Shown here: one piece after another, positions 26,048-33,563 of the stretch | Numbering within the stretch: position 1 is the stretch's first letter | How the letters are laid out: each line of letters opens with the position of its first letter | Source: Peptostreptococcus russellii | Lineage (GTDB): Bacteria; Bacillota; Clostridia; Peptostreptococcales; Peptostreptococcaceae | DNA length: 64,000 nucleotides | Direction: 5' to 3' | Assembly (NCBI RefSeq): GCF_003012055.1 | Contig: NZ_JYGE01000003.1 | Location: 372,001 to 436,000, forward strand | Notes under the pieces: generated by a model | What the model saw: only the letters and a program-made list of their open reading frames with translations | The model's database searches: none | Told to the model about the DNA's origin: nothing | Program-made: the position numbers and the translations under genes

Positions 26048-26824
26048 ATGACAAACAAATTATTAACCAATACTAGAAGAATAAACAAGACTCTTCAGAC
26101 GACAGCAGGAACAGCGGTATCTTTTGATCAGCTAACAAGTGTTTTAGGTGATGTATTAGAATCGAATGTATATGTAGTAAGAGTTAGAGGAAAGGTCTTA
26201 GGATACTACTTATCTAATCCAGAAGATAGCTCGGTAGTTCTTGATGAAGAAAAGAATCTATCAATGTTTCCTGAAAAGTATACAGAAAGTTTACTTACAA
26301 TAAATGAAACAAAGGAAAATATATCTGAAGAAGATACTTTAAAGATGTTTCCTTTTGAACAAGATAGATTGGAAAAGTACACAACTGTGGTTCCAATATG
26401 GGGAAGCGGTGAAAGACTTGGAACATTAATATTATCTAGATATGACAGACCTTATACTGATGAAGATATTGTAGTAGCTGAATATTCAGCTACAGTAATT
26501 GGCCTTGAAATATTAAGAGCAATTAGTGAAGAGTTAGAAGAAGAGATGAGAAAAAAGGCTGTTGTACAGATGGCAATAGGAACTTTATCTTTCTCAGAAT
26601 TAGAAGCAATTGAACATATATTTAAGGAATTAGATGGAACAGAAGGCTTATTAGTTGCAAGTAAGATTGCTGATAAGGTTGGAATCACTCGTTCAGTAAT
26701 AGTAAATGCATTAAGAAAGTTTGAAAGTGCAGGAGTTATAGAATCTAGATCTCTTGGTATGAAGGGAACTCATATTAAAATTCTTAACGATAAATTATTA
26801 GAAGAATTAGATAAAAGTAAATAA
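26048..26824 (+). CDS. codY: GTP- and branched-chain amino acid-sensing repressor CodY
   Basis: Global regulator that represses nutrient-limitation genes when GTP and isoleucine/leucine/valine are plentiful. The 258-residue protein has the N-terminal GAF domain (starting [17 protein letters not shown]) and a C-terminal winged helix (about residues 200-245, [20 protein letters not shown] then [12 protein letters not shown]). It starts with ATG after AGGAGG. It is transcribed alone: terminators lie on both sides. The topA-codY linkage is typical of Clostridia and Bacilli. Confidence 0.97.
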   Translation: MTNKLLTNTRRINKTLQTTAGTAVSFDQLTSVLGDVLESNVYVVRVRGKVLGYYLSNPEDSSVVLDEEKNLSMFPEKYTESLLTINETKENISEEDTLKMFPFEQDRLEKYTTVVPIWGSGERLGTLILSRYDRPYTDEDIVVAEYSATVIGLEILRAISEELEEEMRKKAVVQMAIGTLSFSELEAIEHIFKELDGTEGLLVASKIADKVGITRSVIVNALRKFESAGVIESRSLGMKGTHIKILNDKLLEELDKSK

Positions 26825-26847
26825 ATTTAATTAAAATATATAATTTT

Positions 26848-26875
26848 GGACTGCATAATATGCAGTCCTTATTTT
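26848..26875 (+). terminator. Terminator after codY
   Basis: GGACTGCAT and ATGCAGTCC form a 9-bp stem with an AAT loop, followed by TTATTTTTT. The U-run runs directly into the GGAGGG of rarA. Confidence 0.85.
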
Positions 26876-26889
26876 TTGGAGGGATAAGT

Positions 26890-28149
26890 ATGCCATTAGC
26901 TGATAAATATAGACCTATAATAATAGATGATGTTGTAGGACAAAGTCATATTATTGGAGAAAATAAAGTTATTAACAACATGATTGAAAAAAATTATTTT
27001 CCTAATATGATATTTTATGGACCACCAGGGGTGGGAAAAACTACAGTTGCAGAAATAATATCCAAAACGTCTGATAAAAAATTTTTTAAAATAAATGCAA
27101 CAAATTCATCTTTAGATGATATAAAGAGAATAATTAAAGAAATAGGAAGCTTTGGAACAAGCAATGGAATATTATTATATATAGATGAAATTCAAAGTTT
27201 TAATAAAAGACAACAACAATCAATACTAGAGTTTATAGAAAGTGGAGAAATAACTTTAATTGCTAGTACTACTGAAAATCCATATCACTATATTTATAAG
27301 GCAATTCTTAGTAGAAGTATTGTAATGGAATTTAAGATGATTGATAAAAAAGATATAAATGACGGTTTAAAAAAGTTATTAGCTAGATATAATTCAGATA
27401 ATATGGCTAAAGTAATAATAGACGAGCAAGCAGTGGATACTATAGCGAATGCATCTTCTGGTGATATGAGATCTGCAATTAATATTTTAGAGCTAGCAAT
27501 TAATGAGGCAAGTCTTGACAGAGATGGAAATCTTAAAATCGATACAAGTACAATAGAAAAGCTAAGTATTGCAACTTCATATAATTTTGATACAGACGGA
27601 GATATACACTATAATTTGCTAAGTGCATTTCAAAAGTCTATTAGAGGAAGTGATCCAGATGCAGCAATTTACTATTTGGCAAGATTGTTAAAAGGAGGAG
27701 ATTTGATAAGTATATGTAGAAGACTTCTTGTAATAGCCTCAGAGGACATAGGAATGGCATATCCGAATGCTATAACAATAGTAAAGGCTTGCGTTGATTC
27801 TGCAATGCAATTAGGGCTTCCAGAGGCAAGAATAGTGCTATCACAGGCTTGTTTAATTCTTGCTACATCTCCAAAATCAAATTCTTCTTATATGGCTATA
27901 AATAGAGCCATGGAGGATATAGAAAGTACAGTTCAGGATGATATACCAGAATATCTAAAGGATTCCCATTATTCAGGGGCCTCAAAGATGGGGAAGGGTG
28001 TAGGATATATTTATCCTCATGATTTTCCTAATCATTATGTAGAACAAGAGTATCTTCCTAAAAATATCAGCCATAAAAAATATTATGAACCACAAGATAA
28101 TAAATTTGAGATAAATATAAAGAAGTATTTAGAAGCATTAAAGAAATAA
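26890..28149 (+). CDS. rarA: Replication-associated recombination protein RarA (MgsA-type AAA ATPase)
   Basis: RarA acts at stalled replication forks. The 419-residue protein begins MPLADKYRPIIIDDVVGQSH, with ATG at 26890 placed 6-7 bases after GGAGGG. It has Walker A GPPGVGKT (about residue 49), Walker B LLYIDEIQ, sensor 1 ASTTENP, the arginine finger region, and the C-terminal tetramerisation domain with YPHDFPNHYVEQEYLP. No promoter is evident between the codY terminator and the gene, so it may depend on readthrough. Confidence 0.95.
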   Translation: MPLADKYRPIIIDDVVGQSHIIGENKVINNMIEKNYFPNMIFYGPPGVGKTTVAEIISKTSDKKFFKINATNSSLDDIKRIIKEIGSFGTSNGILLYIDEIQSFNKRQQQSILEFIESGEITLIASTTENPYHYIYKAILSRSIVMEFKMIDKKDINDGLKKLLARYNSDNMAKVIIDEQAVDTIANASSGDMRSAINILELAINEASLDRDGNLKIDTSTIEKLSIATSYNFDTDGDIHYNLLSAFQKSIRGSDPDAAIYYLARLLKGGDLISICRRLLVIASEDIGMAYPNAITIVKACVDSAMQLGLPEARIVLSQACLILATSPKSNSSYMAINRAMEDIESTVQDDIPEYLKDSHYSGASKMGKGVGYIYPHDFPNHYVEQEYLPKNISHKKYYEPQDNKFEINIKKYLEALKK

Positions 28150-28313
28150 AATAAATATCTATTTTAAAGAATAATATTAAATATTTTAAAATCGTTAAAT
28201 TTACATATAAACAGCATATGTATTTAAAATTATTAAGCCAAATAAAAATAAGGATTTTTTATGGAACTAGATATTACTTAGAAAAGTGTAAAGTCTATCT
28301 AGTTTTATAAAAT

Positions 28314-28363
28314 TTTAAAATATTAAAGTCCAATAGTATTTAAAATATTAAAGTCCAATAGTA
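28314..28363 (+). repeat. Two tandem copies of a 25-bp unit
   Basis: The unit starts TTTAAAATATTAAAG and continues TCCAATAGTA; the two copies are exact and adjacent. They lie in the roughly 280-base AT-rich gap between rarA and the small minus-strand gene. I see no gene in that gap. Confidence 0.8.
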
Positions 28364-28428
28364 TTTTGATATTTTTAGAATAATAAATTTGATTTTAAAT
28401 GTATAAGATAATTTTAAATTTAGGCAAA

Positions 28429-28460
28429 ACTAGGCTAGGGGTTATAACCCCTAGCCTAGT
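28429..28460. terminator. 32-bp perfect palindrome, terminator of the small minus-strand gene
   Basis: The arms ACTAGGCTAGGGGTTA and its complement abut with no spacer. On the minus strand TTTTG follows, and the stop codon of the small gene (28458-28456) lies inside. It is close to the rarA side as well but has no U-run there. Confidence 0.75.
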
Positions 28461-28644
28461 ATATTTCGTCACTATCAACATCTAATACACGTATTAATTC
28501 TTCTATCTGCATACCATCTAAATAAATGTCTAGCTCATCAGAGTCTATGGCAAGCTCTAAGTCATAATCACTGATATTTAAAGCTGCAGCTAAAATATCT
28601 ATTGTAAGATCTTTTGAATTCATTATTTTTCTTATTTTGTTCAT
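28456..28644 (-). CDS. Small hypothetical protein, possible degenerate helix-turn-helix
   Basis: A 62-residue acidic protein from the ATG at 28644, which has AAGGTGGTGA about 8 bases upstream. Its sequence (MNKIRKIMNSKDLTIDILAA, then ALNISDYDLELAI) looks like the first helices of a Cro/CI-type fold, ending in IEELIRVLDVDSDEIY. A normal DNA-contacting helix rich in basic residues is missing, so DNA binding is doubtful. It lies 25 bases downstream of pdxR on the same strand and probably shares its transcript. I do not recognise a named family. Confidence 0.65.
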   Translation of the reverse strand: MNKIRKIMNSKDLTIDILAAALNISDYDLELAIDSDELDIYLDGMQIEELIRVLDVDSDEIY

Positions 28645-28669
28645 AATAATCACCACCTTAAGTTTTATT

Positions 28670-29995
28670 TTATATATCTTTTAAAATATCCATTGATTTT
28701 TTTAACTCATCAAGGCTTAGTGTTGCAAATCCCAATAAAATAGATGGGTGGCTTCTTTTTGAACCATAAAACTCAAGGCCGTATAGTTTAAGACCCTTTT
28801 TACTTGCAGATTCTATAATATAGTCTTCTCTATAACTATCGGGATATTCTAGTACAACATGAAGTCCTGCATCTGCACCAGTTATTTTTATATCTTTTCT
28901 ACACTTTAAAGATTCAACAATAACTTGTCTTTTTTTTGAATATATTTTTCTCATTCTATTTAAATGCTTTTCAAATTCTCCACTTTCAATAAATTCAGTA
29001 AGTATTTTCTGAACAATAATAGGAACAGGGCATACAAAGCAATTATAGAGTTCATGATATTTATTTAAAAGCTTACTTGGAAGAACCATATAACTAAGTC
29101 TAAATGCTGGAGAAATCGACTTTGAGAATGAACCCATATATATAACCTTGTCATTATAGTCAATTGACTTAAGAGCAGCCACAGGGCGATTAGAGTATTT
29201 AAATTCACTATCATAGTCATCTTCTATAATATAATCAATACTTTTTTTATTCAAAAGATCAATTCTTCTTTTCATGCTCATAATTACTCCTGTTGGAAAT
29301 TGATGAGCAGGCGTAATAGCACATATATTAGCATCTATTTTATCTAAATCATCAACTCTTAGCCCGTATTCATCAACAGCTACATACTCATAAGCTATAT
29401 TATTTGCATCCATAATATTATGAAGCATTTGATAGCCAGGGTCTTCTATGGCGTATTTACCACCAACTAATTTAAATATAATTTGAAAAAGATACTCCGA
29501 GCCGCTAGATATAACTATTCTTTTTGGGTCAACTGAAAAACCTCTTGATTTTTCTAGGTATTTAGAAATTTGAACTCTAAGTGGAAGATAGCCTTGATAG
29601 TCAATTTTGGACAAAAGGTCTATATCTAAAATTATATTATTGCTTATTTTCTTGAAAACTTTATAGGGAAAGCCCTCCTTAGAAACACCACTATAAGAAA
29701 AATCATACTTAGTAGTTTCTATTTTTTTCTCAACAATTGTAGGCTTATTATTTAGAACATAGAGTTCTCCAACATCTGAAACGTAGTAGCCGCTTCTTTC
29801 TTTTGAATATATAAAACCTTCTTCTAAGAGTTTTGAATATGCATTTTCAACAGTATTTATTGAAACTTTATATTCATCTGCAAGACTTCTTTTGCTTGGA
29901 AGTCTATAATTTGCGGGGAAAGTTCCATTTATTATTTCCTCTTTATAATAATTATATATCTGTAAATATAGTAAACCCTTCTTCAATTGAAGCAT
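28670..29995 (-). CDS. pdxR: MocR-family regulator of vitamin B6 synthesis, PdxR-like
   Basis: This 441-residue protein combines an N-terminal GntR winged helix (about residues 5-75, LPSKRSLADEYKVSINTVENAYSKL) with a fold-type I aminotransferase domain containing the PLP lysine in GSFSKSISPAFRLSYM (about residue 300). PdxR regulators sense pyridoxal phosphate and activate or repress the PLP synthase genes. It is divergent from pdxS with a 180-base shared control region, which strongly supports that role. Other MocR members control unrelated genes, so the symbol rests on context. Confidence 0.85.
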   Translation of the reverse strand: MLQLKKGLLYLQIYNYYKEEIINGTFPANYRLPSKRSLADEYKVSINTVENAYSKLLEEGFIYSKERSGYYVSDVGELYVLNNKPTIVEKKIETTKYDFSYSGVSKEGFPYKVFKKISNNIILDIDLLSKIDYQGYLPLRVQISKYLEKSRGFSVDPKRIVISSGSEYLFQIIFKLVGGKYAIEDPGYQMLHNIMDANNIAYEYVAVDEYGLRVDDLDKIDANICAITPAHQFPTGVIMSMKRRIDLLNKKSIDYIIEDDYDSEFKYSNRPVAALKSIDYNDKVIYMGSFSKSISPAFRLSYMVLPSKLLNKYHELYNCFVCPVPIIVQKILTEFIESGEFEKHLNRMRKIYSKKRQVIVESLKCRKDIKITGADAGLHVVLEYPDSYREDYIIESASKKGLKLYGLEFYGSKRSHPSILLGFATLSLDELKKSMDILKDI

Positions 29996-30008
29996 TATTA
30001 TCCTCCTA

Positions 30009-30037
30009 AATACTTATACTTATACTTATACTTATAC
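30009..30037 (+). repeat. Hexanucleotide microsatellite in the pdxR leader
   Basis: ATACTT is repeated about five times (ATACTT ATACTT ATACTT ATACTT ATACT). It lies between a minus-strand TATAAT (30048-30043) and the pdxR start, so changes in copy number would alter the pdxR leader. Confidence 0.8.
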
Positions 30038-30175
30038 TGGTATTATAACATTTTAGATATATATTTGAGATGAAAAAATAATTTTGGTCCCATAAAATAA
30101 TATTAAATTGAGCCTACCAAGAGTATCAAAATCCCTATATACTAGATTGTAGAAAAAGAATTTAGGAGGTTTAGT

Positions 30176-31015
30176 ATGAATACAGATAAGTTTTTAGGTG
30201 GGGTAATTATGGATGTAACTACTCCAGATCAGGCAAAAATTGCAGAAGAAGCAGGTGCAGTAGCAGTAATGGCCCTTGAAAGAATACCTGCTGATATTAG
30301 AGCTGCTGGTGGAGTTTCTAGGATGAGCGATCCTAAAATGATAAAAGAAATAATAAAAGCAGTAGATATTCCAGTTATGGCCAAGGTAAGAATTGGACAT
30401 TTTGTAGAAGCACAGATTCTTGAATCTATTAATGTAGATTTTATAGATGAATCAGAGGTTTTATCTCCAGCTGACAATGTTTACCATATTGATAAAACAA
30501 AATTTGATACATCTTTTGTATGTGGAGCGAGAGATTTGGGTGAAGCATTAAGAAGAATACAAGAGGGTGCAACTATGATTAGAACAAAGGGAGAAGCTGG
30601 TACCGGAGATGTAGTTCAAGCTGTGAAACATATGAGAACTATTCAAAATGAAATAAGATATGTCTCTTCTCTTAGAGAAGATGAGTTATTTGATATAGCA
30701 AAAGAATATAGAGTTTCTTATGATTTAATAAAATATGTACATGAAAATAATAAATTACCAGTAGCAAATTTTTCTGCTGGAGGCGTTGCCACACCAGCAG
30801 ATGCTGCACTGATGGTTCAATTGGGGGCAGATGGAGTGTTTGTAGGAAGTGGAATATTTAAATCAGGAAATCCAGAAGAAAGGGCAAAAGCTATAGTAAA
30901 GGCTGTAGAAAATTATAATAATCCAGAAGTTTTAGCCAAAGTAAGTGAGAACCTAGGTGAAGCAATGGTTGGATTAAATGAAGATGAAGTCGATGTAATA
31001 ATGAGTAATAGATAG
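30176..31015 (+). CDS. pdxS: Pyridoxal 5'-phosphate synthase subunit PdxS
   Basis: PdxS makes pyridoxal phosphate from ribose 5-phosphate, glyceraldehyde 3-phosphate and ammonia. The 279-residue TIM barrel has the conserved Asp in [13 protein letters not shown], the substrate lysine in [12 protein letters not shown] (about residue 69) and the second lysine in RTKGEAGTG (about 137). It is slightly shorter at the N-terminus than typical members. It starts with ATG after AGGAGG. The glutaminase partner PdxT, normally the next gene, is absent here: the 438 bases that follow contain no remnant I can see. Confidence 0.96.
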   Translation: MNTDKFLGGVIMDVTTPDQAKIAEEAGAVAVMALERIPADIRAAGGVSRMSDPKMIKEIIKAVDIPVMAKVRIGHFVEAQILESINVDFIDESEVLSPADNVYHIDKTKFDTSFVCGARDLGEALRRIQEGATMIRTKGEAGTGDVVQAVKHMRTIQNEIRYVSSLREDELFDIAKEYRVSYDLIKYVHENNKLPVANFSAGGVATPADAALMVQLGADGVFVGSGIFKSGNPEERAKAIVKAVENYNNPEVLAKVSENLGEAMVGLNEDEVDVIMSNR

Positions 31016-31190
31016 TTGACTATCTATTATATAGAAGAGAGAATTTTAAATTAAGAAGGATTATTAAAATTCAAATAGTATTTATCCTTTGAGATAGTAC
31101 TTTCCATAGATATCAAATATAAAATATATTAGCTCAGGGACAGATAGAAGATTTATGATAGTAATTTAAATATTTTTCACTTAATTATAT

Positions 31191-31232
31191 GTAAAAAAGA
31201 CTCTTATTAAACAAAAATAATAGTCTTTTTTA
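31191..31232 (+). terminator. Terminator downstream of pdxS
   Basis: AAAAAAGACT and AGTCTTTTTT with further pairing of TTATT and AATAA inside, followed by TATTTTT. It lies about 180 bases after pdxS. Apart from it I see nothing in 31016-31360. Confidence 0.75.
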
Positions 31233-31453
31233 TTTTTCTTTTCAAAAACAAGATGATTTGGATATAGAAATTAGTCATATTAAATCGGATAAGTCTTAGA
31301 TTAATTCATTTTTAAAAAGTTATTTATTTTTTTAGAAAAAAACTTTAAAAAGTTTCAATTTAATCTTGACATTTCTAGTAGGATATAATAATATAAAGCT
31401 ATAGTTAATTCATAGTCTTTTACTAGGAATTGATTTTAGGAGGGGTGATATAG

Positions 31454-31915
31454 TTGAAGCTTTCTACTAAAGGAAAATATGGACTAAAGGCAATGTTTGA
31501 GCTAGCTTTAAGCTCTAATGGTGAGCCTATATCTTTAAAGCATATAGCTAAGGAACAAGGTATATCTGATCAATATCTTGAACAGATATTTTCATTACTT
31601 AAAAAGGCAGGTCTTGTAAAGAGTGTAAGAGGCGCTCAAGGAGGATACTACATTTCTAAGGATTTAAATGAAATAACAGTAGCAGATATATTGAGGGTTC
31701 TTGAAGGAGACATGGCTTTTACAGAGTGTCTACTTGATAAGGATGCATGTGAAAACTTTGATTCTTGTTCAACAAGATATGTTTGGGCAAAGATTAAAGA
31801 AAGTATAGAAAAGGTTACACAATCTATCTCATTACAAGATATGATAGATGATTATAAATCAAATTTCAAATATAGAGATGATGATATTATTAGAGATATG
31901 AAAAAAGTTAAATAA
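31454..31915 (+). CDS. iscR: Rrf2-family iron-sulfur regulator IscR
   Basis: This 153-residue protein has the Rrf2 winged helix (MKLSTKGKYGLKAMFELALS, GISDQYLEQIFSLLKKAGLV, RGAQGGYYISK) and three cysteines in ECLLDKDACENFDSC, the iron-sulfur ligands. IscR senses cluster status and controls cluster assembly genes. The start is a TTG after AGGAGGGG. In Clostridia iscR is normally followed by iscS, iscU, mnmA and alaS; here a terminator follows and the next gene is mnmA, so iscS and iscU are missing from the cluster. Confidence 0.9.
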   Translation: MKLSTKGKYGLKAMFELALSSNGEPISLKHIAKEQGISDQYLEQIFSLLKKAGLVKSVRGAQGGYYISKDLNEITVADILRVLEGDMAFTECLLDKDACENFDSCSTRYVWAKIKESIEKVTQSISLQDMIDDYKSNFKYRDDDIIRDMKKVK

Positions 31916-31981
31916 CTTTTAAAAAATCATCACAGAATGACTCTAAGTTCGACATTTGTACACAAATATATTTTATCGATT

Positions 31982-32009
31982 AAAAAAAGAGCCTCTGGCT
32001 CTTTTTTTT
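31982..32009 (+). terminator. Terminator after iscR
   Basis: AAAAAAAGAGCC and GGCTCTTTTTTT with a TCT loop, followed by more T. Confidence 0.9.
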
Positions 32010-32133
32010 ATATCATTCGATTGTTATAGCCAAAAATATTATATAATACTTCAAATTAAGTATATAAAAAAACTACTATACATTAAAATATGTATTATAA
32101 TTGAGATAAATTTATAAAAAGGAGAAGTTGCAA

Positions 32134-33192
32134 TTGGAAAAGAAGAGAGTACTATTAGGTATGAGCGGTGGAGTAGATTCATCTGTTGCTGCATACTTAT
32201 TAAAAGAACAGGGATATGAAGTAGTTGGTGCTACAATGAAACTGTGGACACCAAAAAGTATAAATGGAAATTTGGCAATAGAAGATGCGCGTAAAATGGC
32301 TGATAAGTTAGGCATTGAACATCATGTATTGGATTTTGAGGACAAGTTTAAAAATACAGTAGTAAAACACTTTATAGATGGATACTATGAAGGAATAACA
32401 CCAAATCCATGTGTGTTTTGTAATAAGCATATAAAATTTGATATAATGTTTGACAAAGCAAGGGAATTAAATTGTGAGTATATAGCTACTGGGCACTATT
32501 CTCGTATTAAATATAATGAAGAAACAAAAATGTATGAATTAATAAAGGCTGTTACAGATAAAAAAGATCAGTCATATATGATGTATAATTTAAATCAAGA
32601 AAAATTAGCAAAAATTCTTTTCCCTGTAGGAGAATATGATAAAAGCGAAGTAAGGGAAATAGCAAAAAAGCTAGGATTAGAAGTATATAATAAGCCTGAT
32701 AGCCAAGATATTTGCTTTATTCCAGATGGCAACTACGAAGAGTTTTTAAATGAATATTCAAATAGAGACTCTAAAAAGGGTAAATTTGTTGATTCACAAG
32801 GAAATATGCTTGGCGATCATAAGGGAGTAATCAACTACACAATAGGTCAAAGAAAGGGTCTAGGAATTACTTTTGGAAAACCAACTTATGTAATAGATAT
32901 CAATGGAAGTAACAATACAATTGTCCTAGGAAGTAATGATGAGCTATTTAAAACAGAGCTTATTGCAAGTGATGTAAACTTTTTAGAGCTTAATTTTGAA
33001 GAGTTGACAGAACCTTTAAAAGTAGAAGCTAAGATTAGATATTCATCAAAGCCATCAGAAGCGACTATCACTAAAATAGGTGAAAATAGAGTGAAGGTTG
33101 AGTTTGTTGATTCACAAAGAGCAATAACAAAAGGACAGAGTGTTGTGTTTTATAAGGGAAATAAACTTGTCGGTGGAGGAATTATAGAATAA
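32134..33192 (+). CDS. mnmA: tRNA-specific 2-thiouridylase MnmA
   Basis: MnmA thiolates U34 of tRNA-Lys, -Glu and -Gln using sulfur relayed from a cysteine desulfurase. The TTG at 32134 is chosen because AAGGAG lies 9 bases upstream (a TTG at 32128 is only 3 bases away), giving 352 residues. It has the PP-loop GMSGGVDSS, the catalytic cysteines in NPCVFCNKHIKF and SQDICFIPDG, and the C-terminal barrel. Its usual sulfur donor gene iscS is not adjacent in this genome. Confidence 0.95.
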   Translation: MEKKRVLLGMSGGVDSSVAAYLLKEQGYEVVGATMKLWTPKSINGNLAIEDARKMADKLGIEHHVLDFEDKFKNTVVKHFIDGYYEGITPNPCVFCNKHIKFDIMFDKARELNCEYIATGHYSRIKYNEETKMYELIKAVTDKKDQSYMMYNLNQEKLAKILFPVGEYDKSEVREIAKKLGLEVYNKPDSQDICFIPDGNYEEFLNEYSNRDSKKGKFVDSQGNMLGDHKGVINYTIGQRKGLGITFGKPTYVIDINGSNNTIVLGSNDELFKTELIASDVNFLELNFEELTEPLKVEAKIRYSSKPSEATITKIGENRVKVEFVDSQRAITKGQSVVFYKGNKLVGGGIIE

Positions 33193-33299
33193 TATTCTAT
33201 AATATATATTAATATATTGATTAATTTGACAAAGTGATGTATCATATATGATATAAGAAATTTATTATTATAAACTTATTATTAATACAACAATAACTT

Positions 33300-33520
33300 T
33301 GAAGGAAAGTAGTATGATATGACGGTTTTATAGAGAGAGGTTGTCGGTGGAAATACCTTAAATACGATATTTGAAGCAGTTCCCGAGTTTTTCAGATGAA
33401 ACTAAGTATTCTGAGACGTATAGCTGCGTTAAAGCGACTTGAGATATCACTAATGTGATAATCAGGGTGGTACCGTGAAGATTATTCGCCCCTGTAGTAT
33501 TTATACTATAGGGGTTTTTT
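33300..33520 (+). promoter_or_regulatory. T-box riboswitch, alanine-specific, upstream of alaS
   Basis: The leader has the Stem I elements AGAGAGAGG and GGTGG, a probable specifier GCA (Ala codon, 33376-33378 within TTGAAGCAGTTCCC), the T-box AGGGTGGTACCGTG (33464-33477) and a terminator (CCCCTGTAGTAT 33489-33500 with ATACTATAGGGG 33503-33514, then TTTTTT). Uncharged tRNA-Ala would stabilise the antiterminator and turn on alaS. The assignment of the specifier was made by eye. Confidence 0.93.
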
Positions 33521-33563
33521 ATTGTTGTTTTATTTTTAAATTAAAAACACTGGAGGAAAAATA

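Noticed and set aside
31016-31190. pdxT remnant after pdxS
   Set aside because: No glutaminase motif or reading frame could be found in any frame.
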